Both the position numbers and the translations under genes were made by a program. The notes under the pieces are model-generated. The model had not been told where the DNA came from. It searched no databases and saw nothing but the letters and a program-made list of their open reading frames with translations. DNA of 64,000 nucleotides, from contig NC_047096.1 in assembly GCF_902459505.1 (NCBI RefSeq), positions 4,278,001-4,342,000 on the forward strand, read 5' to 3'. The DNA comes from Geotrypetes seraphini (taxonomy: Eukaryota; Chordata; Amphibia; Gymnophiona; Dermophiidae). Positions 22,771-33,934 of this stretch are shown piece after piece; the first letter of the stretch is position 1; each line of letters starts with the position of its first letter.

Positions 22771-23644
22771 TTCCCACCATCCATTATCGCTAAAATGATT
22801 TATCCTAGTCTCAAGAACTAGAAAGCCTGGCATTCACTGATGCTTACAACTGATCTGTTGAGTTTTAGCGTTCAATAAATTTATTAGGATACGTGAAATA
22901 AGACTTAACTTTTTCCTATCATAATAAATTTTACATTACGCTGGTTCCAATCATAATTAATTATTTTAGCAAAGTTTTGTATTATTTACCGTTATCATTT
23001 ACGGCTATTGTAAACATAATGTAAATAAGTCATAAGTCTGTAAATTGAAATAGTTTGTGTTCCTGGCTCTTTATTAGTCCATACAGACTGTTTATCCACT
23101 GTCTTATGTCATTTTTGGAATGTCCCGTCAGCCGGGACACACGATAGGAAAAGGTTAATCCTGGTTTTAGGATTGTTTCAGTGCAATAGAGGAGGATAAT
23201 TAATGTGGAGTCATCTATGAATTTCGTCACCTTTCTCTAAAGAAGTTTCAGCAGTTTACAGTCCATAAACTTAAGCGAACTTAGTGGTGGTGCAACGAAA
23301 AACACAGGTTTCAAATTTTGGGAAATTTTGTATAACTGGAAAACGGGCTAAAAATAGTTTACTGCGGATCAGTTACTTATACATATTTCAATACTGTTAC
23401 ACCTGGATTCTTTATATGGCATGGATCGAAGATGCACACAACTTAACGAGACAATGAACATTTAATTGGTGTTAATCAATGAAGTTTGTTGGCAATGATC
23501 TGGATTTGCACATGCTTATTTCGTAACCCTGGCCATCCAAATGCCATGGCACGCACTCCAAAAGGGGGCCTGGCATGAGAGGGCCATTCTGAGAAAAAGT
23601 GGCGCAATGTAATGGGATAAGGGGTTTCTCCACCCAACTTGGAT

Positions 23645-24800
23645 GCTAAGAATTGCCACACTAACAACTGATCCACGCAAAAATGCAAATTCATGAAGGT
23701 AATTAATCTATATTAAGGTTCAAAACAAATGCAAGGAAGTTTTTTTTCACCCAAAGGGTCGTGGACACTTGGAATGCGCTACCGGAGGAAGTGATCAGGC
23801 AGAGTACAGTACAGGGATTCAAACAGGGATTGGACGGATTCCTGAGGGATAAAGGGATCGTGGGATACTGAGAGAGGTGCTGGGATGTAATACAAGTATA
23901 GAAGACTAATCAGGTAATAAGTATGGAAACCCAACCAAGTCGTGAATGTGCAAGACCGGAGGATTAGGACTTCGATGGGAAGATAGGACTTCAATGGGAA
24001 ACCAAGGTGGCAAGGGGGCCCCTTCTGGTTATTCAGACAGGTCGTGACCTGTTTGGGCTGCCGCGAGAGCGGACTGCTGGGCAGGATGGACCTATGGTCT
24101 GACCCGGCGGAGGCACTGCTTATGTTCTTATATGAAGGAATGTGTCTCGGAACACCACTTCAGGGATCTCAAGAGTTTTCACCCCAGTTTTTAGTGGTAA
24201 TGGTTATCTTTCATCGACCAGACCTTCTTTTTTTACTCTCTGTTCTTACATATTCAATTTAAGGATTCATTCATAATTATTCTAGCTTCTTTTTGAACTT
24301 TTCAAAATCAACTAACTGTTAATAATTTAGCATAATCCACCAAGTTGATGGCGAAATAAGTAAAAACTTTTGTGGTTTCCAATACCAGTATTTTGTGTAA
24401 AGCACAGTGCCGTAAAGTTTAATAATATAACTATGGCATTTTCCAACACATAATGAGTGCTGGTCTCCCGACAAAAAATAAAAATTTTGCAGAATATAAA
24501 ATAAAAATCGATTAGAAAAAGAAAAAATAATTCAAAAAAAATATAGCTAAATTATTAACAGTTAATTGATATTGAAAAGTTCAAAAAGAAGCTAGAATAA
24601 TTATGAATGAATCCTTAAATTGAATATGTAAGAACAGAGAGTAAAAAAAGAAGGTCTGGTCGATGAAAGATAACCATTACCACTAAAAACTGGGGTGAAA
24701 ACTCATGTGATCCCTGAAGTGGTGTTTTCAGACACATTCCTTCATATAGATTAATTACCTTCATGAATTTGCATTTTGTGTGGATCAGTTGCTAAGAATT
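23645..24800. repeat. Large inverted repeat broken by a CR1 insertion
   Basis: The left arm (23,645-23,710 and 24,134-24,332) and the right arm (about 24,555-24,800) are reverse complements over about 260 bp, around a spacer of about 225 bp. The left arm is interrupted exactly by a CR1 tail. It has the shape of a fold-back or long-TIR DNA element; the family is unrecognised. Confidence 0.75.
23711..24133 (+). mobile_element. CR1 LINE 3' portion, nested
   Basis: TTCACCCAAAGGGTCGTGG, GGAATGCGCTACCGGAGGAA, GGATTGGACGGATTCCTGAG and GGTCTGACCCGGCGGAGGCA are CR1 motifs. It ends CTTATGTTCTTA. It sits in the left arm of a palindrome, and the right arm shows the empty site. Confidence 0.85.
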
Positions 24801-24887
24801 GCACCCAAGTTTCAGCAGGTGGAAGGTTCAGTGCCCAGAGTTGGCCCCAGAAATTGGTGCCACAGACTATTCTGCATAGAGCATGCA

Positions 24888-25262
24888 CAGTGGCCTAGTA
24901 AGGGGGGGGGATATGTGTGTGAGGGGGGGCAGTCCACCCCAGGTGCCATGTTGGTATTGTGCTGGTACCCTTCCTCCTCTCCACACCCCATTCCCATGTA
25001 TCTCTGTTCATCACCGCGAGCAACAACTTCAATATGTTCCTTGCAACCGCGTCAGCTCTCCCGCTGATGTCACTTCTGGATGCCGCGCATATGAAGTGAC
25101 ATCAGAGGGTGAGCTGCCAGGGTTGCAAGGAGCACACTTAAATTGTTACTCACGGCGGTGAATTAGAAGGGTGGGTGCATGTGCGGCGGGGGGAGAGCAA
25201 GGAAGGAGTGGGGGGCAGAGATGAGAGAAGGAGGGGTGCCTCTCACCCTCACTACGCCACTG
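24888..25262. mobile_element. hAT MITE, CAGTGGCGTAG family
   Basis: CAGTGGCCTAGTAAGG ... CCTCACTACGCCACTG, flanked by agcatgca/ggcatgct (6 of 8). Central inverted GATGTCACTTCTGG / GAAGTGACATCAG. Confidence 0.82.
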
Positions 25263-25510
25263 GGCATGCTTCCTTTACAGAAATCACACTTGACATTAAA
25301 ATCTAGGCATTGTGAAATAGCAGCACTATTTATAGAGTCCATTCCTTAATGTGTACCAACTTCAGTGGGATGAAGGAGGGAGGAGGAAGGGAGGAAAAGT
25401 ATGGACTATCCCCTCAAACTTGCTGTTCTTCTATTCCCTTAATACCACCAGCCTTGACCAAGATCATTTCTTCAGGATGCAGATAACAGAGTAGTGGAAT
25501 TTATACTCAC

Positions 25511-25808
25511 TCTTTGGAAGGGTTGGCTTCACGTAGGATGTCTCGTGCTCCTTTGGAAGGGTTGGCTTCACGTAGGATATCTCGTGCTCCTTTGGAAGGG
25601 TTGGCTTCACGTAGGAGGTCTCGTGCTCCTTTGGAAGAGTTGGTTTCACGTAGGAAGTCTCGTGCTCCTTTGAGGCCTCATCCACACGCTCCGATTCATC
25701 AGTGGACACTCTGCTGTCTACCTCGACATCTAGAGAGTCAATAGTTTCCTCCAGGAACATCAAGCACTCCCTTTCTTCTGCCGACAGGTGATCATAGCAT
25801 TCATCACT
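25511..25808 (-). CDS. C1orf116: C1orf116 coding exon 2, with a 39-bp in-frame minisatellite
   Basis: Residues 35-133 plus the first base of codon 134. The segment YDHLSAEERECLMFLEETI followed by DSLDVEVDS and STDESE matches the conserved acidic N-terminal block of C1orf116 proteins. The acceptor is TTACTGCAG/AGT at 25809/25808 (phase 0) and the donor is AAGA/GTGAGT at 25511/25510 (phase 1); both keep the frame with exons 1 and 3. The second half consists of four tandem 13-residue units (KEHETSYVKPTLP, one with I for T) at residues 81-132. These have no counterpart in the human sequence as I recall it. Confidence 0.92.
25512..25667 (-). repeat. 39-bp exonic minisatellite, four units
   Basis: Four exact-length 39-bp units in C1orf116 exon 2. 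Three differ by single bases and the outermost by a few more. The length is a multiple of three, so copy number can change without breaking the frame. Confidence 0.95.
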
Positions 25809-26063
25809 CTGCAGTAACAAGAGGATGCTTAACTGAAGCTACCAAACATCTGCATTTTGGATAAATGGGTCTTAGACCACAACCCTGAGCTTCTAATGCA
25901 AAAGTTATACTATCCAACATGCACATGTTGATAAGTAATTAAATGGTTAAGAAGCAATGTCTCCAAATGCAGCCATGACCACTTCAGAATTACTGGGGGC
26001 AAAAAATGGCCAGTGCACGCCACAGAGAACAGAATTAGAAGTGGGCTTTTAATATGTTATTAC

Positions 26064-26213
26064 CAGGGCTGCCCTATTCCGGTCAACATGCATGACAGAG
26101 ATTTACATACCAAGAAGGCAGTGCAGGCAAATTTCTCTCATGCATATTCATTGTGGATATCCTGAAAACCTGGCCTGCCTGTAGATCTCGAGGACCAGAA
26201 TTGGGCAGCCCTG
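26064..26213. mobile_element. Palindromic hAT MITE, left arm shortened
   Basis: CAGGGCTGCCCTATTCCGG ... CCAGAATTGGGCAGCCCTG. The left arm lacks about 45 bases relative to the copy at 780. No clear duplication. Confidence 0.75.
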
Positions 26214-26302
26214 TATTAGATAATTAACGCATTAGAATTTTTTTTTGTAAAGCAGACAACATTGTTAATGCATTTTATTCCACTACCAGAACTTGCACGT
26301 AC

Positions 26303-26404
26303 AAAGGCAGAGTGGTTCGAGGTGATGCTGACCACACTATCGCAGCTGCCCGAGCTCATGGATTCCATTCCACAATTTCCTGTCCAAAGCTCGCTCTCAG
26401 GCAT
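26303..26404 (-). CDS. C1orf116: C1orf116 coding exon 1, with start codon
   Basis: Encodes residues 1-34, beginning MPESELW and including GSCDSVVSITS. This aligns residue for residue with the human N-terminus (MPERELW..., GSCDSMMSSTS...) as I recall it. The donor was chosen at TTT/GTACGT (26303/26302): it is phase 0, fits the exon 2 acceptor, and gives an N-terminal block of the same spacing as human. A downstream GT (GGTAGTG) would break the frame. The exon probably starts in the 5' UTR at the acceptor CACATAG/GTCAG (26479/26478), so about 74 bases of leader precede the ATG. Confidence 0.88.
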
Positions 26405-26478
26405 CACACAGAATAGAGCCCTGGGGGATGGAGGGCTAACAGTCTCTCGCAACGAAGCTTCCAACAGTTCCTTCTGAC
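26405..26478 (-). other. C1orf116: C1orf116 5' UTR part of the start-codon exon
   Basis: Inferred leader between the acceptor TTTCACATAG (ending at 26479) and the ATG at 26404. The frame happens to be open here, but the residues it would encode resemble nothing known. The splice site is a prediction from sequence alone. Confidence 0.5.
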
Positions 26479-26661
26479 CTATGTGAAATTGGAATATTAT
26501 TGAAATACAGAAACAAACAGTGAACATGCTAACACACCATCACCAATACAGATGTTGGCCTTTGAACCCGGAGGCTAATGGATGAATCTTTGCCAGTAAT
26601 CAAAAAGAAGAGGCAAACACGTGGCCTATTAGTTGTACTCAAGCCAGAACAAGGCTTCAGT

Positions 26662-26905
26662 TAAGTTTAAGTTTATTAGGATTTTATAAACCGCCTATCA
26701 AGGTTTTCTAAGCGGTTTTACAATCAGGTGCTCAAGCATTTTCCCTATCTGTCCCGGTGGGCTCAAAATCTATCTAACGTACCTGGGGCTATGAAGGATT
26801 AAGTGACTTGCCCAGGGTCACAAGGAGCAGTGCGGGGTTTGAACCCACAACCCCAGGGTGCTGAGGCTGTTGCTTCAACCACTGCGCCACACAGTGGTGC
26901 CTACT
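26662..26905 (-). mobile_element. tRNA-derived SINE, near full length
   Basis: Read on the minus strand: TGGCGCAGTGGTTGAAGC (A box), GGTTGTGGGTTCAAACCC (B box), TGACCCTGGGCAAGTCACTT, GAGCCCACCGGGACAGATAG and a GTAAAACCGCTTAGAAAACC tail. The best-preserved SINE copy here. In C1orf116 intron 1. Confidence 0.88.
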
Positions 26906-27154
26906 CTACCAGCCCAAACAGGTCACCACAACAACTGGAAGTAAAAAGGGGTTTCAAATTGAGAGAATGACCATCTTTATTGCAGCTCCCTTCCAATCCT
27001 TCACCTAACCAGCTAACTTCCTTAGAAGGTAAAACAAATTTGAGTTTTTCAATAAAAAACTAGGAGGAAACAAAAATGGAAGGATTATTATTACTGATTT
27101 TTTTTAGTTGCTCCTTAAGAATTCCTATTATATAATAAACATTCAAAGGTGGAA

Positions 27155-28262
27155 GTGTTATCTGTCCCCGTGGATAACTGCGGGAAACCATCCGGTGTCA
27201 TTCTTTAGTGTCTATCTCACCCTCAGTCCTTCTACACCAGCATTCTTCAATGCAAGGCTTGAGGGTCAGTGGCTGGGCCCACTCAGACACTGATTCTTAT
27301 GTGAGCCAAGTATAGGATAATGAAGCCATTGTGACATCACTGATGAGGTGGGCTCTTAGGCATTGGTAGATTGAGGCATTATGACATCACAATATCTGCT
27401 CTGGATACCAGAGACTGTCATTCTTTAGTGTCTATCTCACCCTCAGTCCTTCTACACCAACATTCTTCAATGCAAGGCTTGAGGGTCAGTGGCTGGGCCC
27501 ACTCAGACACTGATTCTTATGTGAGCCAAGTATAGGATAATGAAGCCATTGTGACATCACTGATGAGGTGGGCTCTTAGGCATTGGTAGATTGAGGCATT
27601 ATGACATCACAATATCTGCTCTGGATACCAGAGACTGTCATTCTTTAGTGTCTATCTCACCCTCAGTCCTTCTACACCAACATTCTTCAATGCAAGGCTT
27701 GAGGGTCAGTGGCTGGGCCCACTCAGACACTGATTCTTATGTGAGCCAAGTATAGGATAATGAAGCCATTGTGACATCACTGATGAGGTGGGCTCTTAGG
27801 CATTGGTAGATTGAGGCATTATGACATCACAATATCTGCTCTGGATACCAGAGACTGTCATTCTTTAGTGTCTATCTCACCCTCAGTCCTTCTACACCAG
27901 CATTCTTCAATGCAAGGCTTGAGGGTCAATGGCTGGGCCCACTCAGACTCTGATTCTTAAGTGAACCAAGTATAGGACAGTGAAGCCATTGTGACATCAC
28001 TGATGAGGTGGGCTCTTAGGCATTGGTGGAATGAGGCATTGTGACATCACAATATCTGCTCTGGATACCAGAGACTGTCATTCTTTAGTGTCTATCTCAC
28101 CCTCAGTCCTTCTACACCAACATTCTTCAATGCAAGGCTTGAGGGTCAGTGGCTGGGCCCACTCAGACTCTGATTCTTCCTCTATCCTTAAAGAATGATA
28201 TGGGGATGGTTTCCCGCAGGGACTGGGATGGTGCCAATTTCTGTCACCATGTCATTCTCTGT
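27155..28262. mobile_element. MITE with five tandem 220-bp units
   Basis: The unit start GTCATTCTTTAGTGTCTATC recurs at 27197, 27417, 27637, 27857 and 28077, an exact 220-bp period. The last unit is partial. Flanks match the single-unit element at 10.8 kb: left GTCCCCGTGGATAACTGCGG, right AAAGAATGATATGGGGATGG and CATGTCATTCTCT. Confidence 0.9.
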
Positions 28263-29130
28263 AATATACCATAATTCAACCAAAAGTCTTCTGCATCCCT
28301 GGTCAGCTGGAGCTAGAGAGATGTCACGGAGAAAGAGTTCACACCCCTTCAAGGGAAAAGAGCAGTATGAAGTTGTGTCATTTGTTAATATATAGTGAAA
28401 TATATGGTTAATGAATAAAACCACAGCAAAAATATATGACAATATTGAGGCAAAATTTCAAAGTATTAGACACACACAGTTTCATAAGTTATTATGGTAC
28501 TTTGTGTGTGTCTAAGTAAGCCCCAAAATTAGTCTAATAAAAGGTTGACTAGCTTTCAAGAACTAAAAACCTCTTTCCCAGGCCAAAAAAATTAAATGCT
28601 AGAATGAGTGAATTTTATAAACATTCCAAAAATAGTCAGAAATGGAAAAATTGGGGGGGGGGGGAGGGGGAGAAGATTGGAGGGAGAGAGAGATGGGTAT
28701 TAGAAAGTAACAGGCAGTACAAATTTATTTTTATAGAGAAATACCTGGTGCAGCTGAACGTAAAACCCACCTTGAGCTATTACGGAAAAATGTGGAAGCT
28801 ACATTTAAACAAATACATTTCTAACGCATTAATGTTTAAAGATCTGGCTTTCCTTCTCTCAGTTTCATAGTAACTTCCTGGATCATTTATCCTGATTATT
28901 GCTTAAGGATGACAATCGTGTCTGGATTTACCACAGCACGGGCGCGGCAAGGAGCCTGGCTGTCTGACTCAGGACTCTTGCTTCAATGACCAAGTTGGGT
29001 CTGTTCAACAGAGGACGATCCAAGTCGTTATGAATTATTTATGTGGGTTAGGCTCACACTTTTTCAGCAGTGGCTTAAGTCGAGTTATAGCAGAACATTA
29101 GGTATTTCCCTGTCCCCAGGGGACCTGCAA
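28263..29130. other. C1orf116 intron 1, unassigned
   Basis: No gene, RNA or recognised repeat apart from a short G-rich run near 28,652. Confidence 0.5.
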
Positions 29131-29135
29131 TCTGA

Positions 29136-29692
29136 GGGGTTCTTTTATTAAGGTGGATTTAGCAGGTGCACCTTAGTAAGAGAAGTCTAAATTTATACTG
29201 AGACAATGGAGGGTTATCCCTTGTCCAAAATCACAGACACCAGCACTGGAATTCAAACCCAGCACCAGTGGTATAGTAAGGGGGAGCATGGGGGGTGGTA
29301 CACCCCAAGTTCCATCTTTGTGGGGTGCCGGCACCTGTCCTCATTCCTGACATACACACCCCCCAGCCACGTGCATGAACCCTTCCCTTGTACTTCTAAT
29401 TCTCCCAGCGTGAGAGAAGCGTCACAAACTTGCTGCCCGCATTGGAATTGACTCTCTCCGACGTCACTTCCTGGGAAATGATGTCAAGGGAGAGCAGATA
29501 CGACTCAGGCAGAACGTCTGCGATGCTGCTCGCACCAGGAAAATTAAAGAGGTACGGGGGGAAGGGAAGGGGGCACACGCACGGCAGGGGGGGGAACAGG
29601 AAGGAATACCACCGCCCTGGGTGCCACTCATCCTCACTATGGCCCTGCCCCCCTGGATATCAAGCCTAGTGCTCTAACCATTAGGCTACTCA
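29136..29692 (-). mobile_element. tRNA-derived SINE split by a hAT MITE
   Basis: On the minus strand the head (GAGTAGCCTAATGGTTAGAG, 29,672-29,692) lies on one side of the hAT MITE. The B box and core (TGGGTTTGAATTCC, then TTTGGACAAGGG, 29,215-29,265) lie on the other. Confidence 0.65.
29266..29648. mobile_element. hAT MITE, CAGTGGCGTAG family, nested in a SINE
   Basis: CAGTGGTATAGTAAGGGGG ... CTCATCCTCACTATGGCCCTG with the family's central GACGTCACTTCCTGG / AAATGATGTCA pair. Confidence 0.78.
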
Positions 29693-29789
29693 TCATTCAA
29701 GATCCCACACTGGTTCATCTTGACCTGTCTGACAATTCTGTCTAACCTTTTAATTGACAGATGGTGAAACGGCTGCTTTACGTAACTGT

Positions 29790-30098
29790 CATTGAGAAAG
29801 ACTTGGGGGAAGCCACTGTTTGCCTTGGATCGGTAGCATGGAATGTTGCTACTCCTTGGGGTCCCCCCTTGAGGGCTTTCAGGATTTCCCCAATGATTAT
29901 GCATGGAAAGCAGTGCATGCACATAGATCTCATGCATATTCATTGGGGAAATCCTAAAAACCCGACTGGATTCGGTCCTCAAGGAGGGACTTTGGGGACC
30001 CCTGCCTTGGGGTTTGGCCAGGTACTAGGGACCTGGAATGGCCACCGTGAGAACGGGCTACTGGTCTGACCCAGTAAGGCTATTCTGAGGTTCTTAAC
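29790..30098 (+). mobile_element. CR1 3' tail split by a hAT MITE
   Basis: TTGAGAAAGACTTGGGGGAA, GGATCGGTAGCATGGAATG, then after the insert GGTTTGGCCAGGTACTAGGG and GTCTGACCCAGTAAGGC. The target site ccttgggg is duplicated around the MITE. Confidence 0.85.
29862..30004. mobile_element. Palindromic hAT MITE nested in CR1
   Basis: Perfect duplication ccttgggg (29854-29861 and 30005-30012). The right end GACTTTGGGGACCCCTG is intact; the left arm is internally shortened. Confidence 0.85.
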
Positions 30099-30234
30099 AG
30101 TGCCAAGTAAAAGGCATTTGTAGATGCAGATCTCCCTTAAGAGCCATAGAAGACACATGTTGCTTCTGAGCAATAAAGCCAAATAAAGGCTACTATTTAC
30201 ATAGCAGCTACTCTAAAACAATGTGCTATTGCCA

Positions 30235-30540
30235 TACAACAACTCCAAGTCCCTTTCCTAAAGAGCTTACAATCTGCATGAGTTGCCTACAGCAATAGCA
30301 AATTTTGGATTTAGCTCTCGTTATTTCAGTAAAGTTCAGGGTGAGTTAAATTCATGTCCAGAAGGTAATTCCTGATCCCTAGAAGTTTTATAATCTACGT
30401 TTGTACCTGAGGGAAGGGAGGGTGGCAGGACTTGCCCAAACCCACAATGAACAGTAGCGAGATTTAAGCTCTGGCTTTGCTGGTTTTTCAGCTCACTGCT
30501 CCTACCATTAAGCTACTTGCCCAAGGCCACAGCTTATATC
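30235..30540 (-). mobile_element. Old SINE or LINE-tail fragments
   Basis: CCTAAAGAGCTTACAATCTG and GGCAGGACTTGCCCA... resemble reverse-complemented SINE core and tail. TACCATTAAGCTACTT resembles a SINE head. Strongly decayed. Confidence 0.4.
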
Positions 30541-31044
30541 ACCGGCAGAATCAGGATTGTAACCCTAACTTCATGGTTCCCACCCTGCTTTAAGAAAATT
30601 TTAGTGCCACAGGGCCTGTGCTCAACGTTTGGCCTCCAGTAACAGAGTCTTTGTGTAACAGTGAAATTGGAAGCATGAACTCACAAGGACCTTCAGAAAA
30701 TATTTGTTTGCAGAAAAGGACGTCACAGCAATGATCCTTTGGGTGCCATAGTAATAGCCAGTAATCGGAGCTGCGGTGATTCAGTGACAGGATGGAAGTT
30801 TTAAGCCTAGTTTTTCCTGGGATCTGGACCCTGAACCGATTCCAGGTAGTCCACAGCACCTGCCCCACCTCTTCTCTTTGCCACCCTATAAATGTCCTCT
30901 TTCTTATTGTTGTGGCTCAGTGCGAGTCTACCATTCCAAAAGACAGGATGTTAGGAGAATCCTCGAGCAAATCAAGTAAGAAACTGTTAGATTTGGAGCA
31001 CTGTTCAGTGACAAAAAATTTCTCGCAAAAGAAGAAAAAAGCCA

Positions 31045-32045
31045 AGGGAAATCCATAAACACATGACTGCAGTTTATGGTGAACCTACCCCATTATTCTA
31101 CAAAGTAAAATTTTGGAGTACGCATTTAAGTGGGGTAGAGTCCATTGAAGATTGCCCTCACACTGGACAACCTGTGGAAGCAACTTCCATGGAAATGTGC
31201 AAGAAAATAGAGGATTTAAAGTTTGTCAGATAGACGAATTAAGGTTTCCCGAATAGTTGACGAAATGGGCATTTCGGCAGGTACAGTTTGGAAAATAATT
31301 CATGAAAACTTGGGCATATCCGAGTTTAGTGCAAGATGGGTTCCAAGACTGCTGACGCCATGTCAGAAGGCCACGAGGCTCTAGTGTTGTCAAGAGAACT
31401 TGGAGATGCTCCGTGAAGGCCAAGTGAATTTTTTTCATCGTTTGGCGAGGTGGGTCTGGAGATGAGACTTGACTATCAGAGATCCCGAGTCCATAATCAA
31501 GTCAATGCAGTGGAATCACAAGTCAAGACAGAAAAATCTGCAGGCAAAGTTATGGCAACGGTCTTCTGGGATGATGAAGGACTTTCTCTTCAGTTGTGGT
31601 CGTCTTCCGTGGCATAAACTGCAGAAGCAAGTTACACCAACACAATGATCGCTTTGCAGGAGTCAATCAAGGAGAAAAGACGAGGAAAACTCACAGCAGG
31701 CGTGCTGCTTCTTCACGACAATGCGCCAGTGCACATGTCGCAACAATCACAGGCTGCCGCTGAACAACCACCCTACAGTCCTGACCCAATTCCCTCAGAT
31801 TATTTCCCGTTCCAAGTTTTGTAGAATCTCTCCGTTTCCATTGGTTTTCGAGTGATGAAGATGTCAAGGAAACCATTACGTCCTTGTTTGACGGTCAAAC
31901 GGAAGAATTCTTTTCAAAGAGGTTAAAGTCATTGTAGGAAAAGTAGATGGAGCTATCAGGGGGACTATATTGAAAAATAAAAGCAAACATTTTTTTTAAA
32001 ACTCTTTTCTTTCCCACTGAGGTAGATAAATTATTGAACACCCTT
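31045..32045 (+). mobile_element. Mariner-type transposase relic
   Basis: Pieces of a mariner transposase in order: VKFWSTHLSGVESIEDCPHT, ISAGTVWKIIHENLGI, SARWVPRLLTPCQK, GKVMATVFWDDEG, IKEKRRGKLTAGVLLLHDNA, PPYSPDPIPSDYF and GDYIEK. Catalytic Asp regions are recognisable (HDNAPVH, SPDPIPSDYF), but the frame is broken by several stops and shifts, including an in-frame TAG and TGA in the middle. The right terminus GATAAATTATTGAACACCC is visible; the left terminus was not found. In C1orf116 intron 1. Nonfunctional. Confidence 0.82.
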
Positions 32046-32394
32046 CATACCTGCCACTCTATGTGAGATACCGCCCCTCCCTCCCCCTTTCTAAGTGACA
32101 CCCAGAGGAGTCTACCACCTGTAAGCTTACTGAAGTGTGAAAGTTATTTTAAATTTTACTTCCAGTTAAAATGCTTTAATTCCATCCTCATGCCACATAG
32201 AGAACTTCTGTATTTATCCCATGTCCGACTTTGCCCACTGTTTTCTACCCCACCACTACCTGTGGTGCCGGGCATTCACCAGCCTTTCCATTAAAAGGAT
32301 TTCCTGAGATTATTTGCAGCTTCATTGAATGTCCTCTAGTTCTACAGCCTCCATTTTGAGAAAAAAAAATTGTTTTGATCCCCACTATCTAGAA

Positions 32395-32471
32395 CAGTGG
32401 TTCTCAACCTTGTCTTGGTGGACCACCAGGCCAATCGGGTTTTCACGATAGCCCTAATGAATATGCATGGA
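32395..32471. mobile_element. Left arm of a palindromic hAT MITE
   Basis: CAGTGGTTCTCAACCTTG ... GATAGCCCTAATGAATATGC, ending abruptly at an unrelated sequence. Confidence 0.75.
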
Positions 32472-33085
32472 GCCCCTAAATTCAATCACTGCCTTATCGT
32501 GTGCATAATTCTCTCCTCAATCGTTTGGGGGATGTCGCCATCCCTCCTATTGGAGGGCCTTGATATGGTGGCTCTGACTGTAACACACATACACACTTCC
32601 ACTCCTTATTCTTTCTTTCATGGCATATCTGGGGGGGTGGGAGGGGGGTCCGGGAGGGCAGGGGATTTGTGGTTCCGGGGAGGGGTTTAATTGGGGCTCA
32701 TATGATTCATTGGGCAGGGGAGCGTTTTTGGCTTATTGGTCGTTGTCACCCTGTAGGCGGAGGGTCCCTTCCTTATTGGGCTTGCTAGAGCATTAGTTCT
32801 TCTTGCTGAATACTTCTGGTTCATTGTATCTATTGTTTGACCTCACCTGTCCCTCTTGGGGCTATGGGGGGGAGGGGGTAGTTGTGTTGTGTTACTTTTT
32901 TTTCCTCGCTGTATCCCCACACTTGTACTTTTGAACTATTGTATTGTTCTGCCTTCTTGTGTTCTAGTTGGACAACTTGACGCTGCGCTTAAACTCCATC
33001 CCGGCATTTTGCCGATGGCGACTGGACTTATTTACTGGATTCTCTTTTGACTTGCATCAATAAAAAATTGTTTGGTCCTGCATAC
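32472..33085 (+). mobile_element. Possible LINE 3' UTR ending in AATAAA
   Basis: A G-rich, ORF-free stretch ending GACTTGCATCAATAAAAAATTG suggests an L1-type 3' UTR that interrupted the preceding hAT arm. No RT coding remains, so this is weak. Confidence 0.3.
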
Positions 33086-33284
33086 ACTAACCTCAGTTCA
33101 CAGTAGCGTGCCATCATATTAAATCCCTATTTCGCTATGGGATAAGTTTCTAAATTACCCCCTTGGTGAAAAGTTCCTGCAAACAGTAACTTTACTTTAA
33201 GTCAGAAGCATACAAGCAAAATTCTGGAATCTTTTGGGCCATTCGGTTTGAGAGACGCTGCCCTAATATCTCAACCTCTAGGAA

Positions 33285-33390
33285 TCAGTTTAAAGGCATT
33301 TTGTTTGTTGAAAATTATGTAAGCTTTTTATTGTAACCGGTCTAGGTGTTAGGTGGGTAAGAAATTTTTTAAATAAATAAATGCCATTTT
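33285..33390 (+). mobile_element. LINE 3' tail
   Basis: GCTTTTTATTGTAACCGGTC ... (AAATAA)n resembles a CR1/L2 tail. 33,390-33,880 shows nothing recognised. Confidence 0.4.
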
Positions 33391-33934
33391 TTCACTGCCT
33401 GCTTTCTTTCAATGAAGTGAAAGAACTGCCCAGGATTTTCTTCGTAGCCTGGACTGACCATGCCATTTCCAATACAACAATCACAAGACGAGTGACTGAT
33501 ACCTCAGAGCCCTGAAGCCGCATAATCTCCTGGGTTTCTATTTAAATCCAACAGGCAGCCTGAGTCAGAGGTGAACAGTTTCATTGCAACGTCAATCCTA
33601 CAGAACAGCATGTTTCCAAAGACAGCCAGAGCTCGTATTTGTTATATCATCACAATGGTTTCATAAGAGCTTGTGTTACCGCCCATCTAGACAGAAATAG
33701 CTAGCCACGATAAGGTGGGATTATAAAACAGGGAACATTAAAATGCATCTTGCATCTTTCAATATTATATTCTCTACATTGGTTTTGAAAGAGAGGCACA
33801 CATTTGAAGCCATGTCCATTTATGCTTTTTTAAGGCGCTCTCCTGAGCTGCCAGCGCTCATCCTTCTCATAAATCCTTGAAATAGACACTGTACTGACCA
33901 TGATCGAATCCTGTTACAAAGACTACGAGACACT

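Noticed and set aside
28604-28870. 88-codon plus-strand frame with a Gly-rich start
   Set aside because: The start overlaps a G run, there is no similarity I can name, and it sits in an intron.
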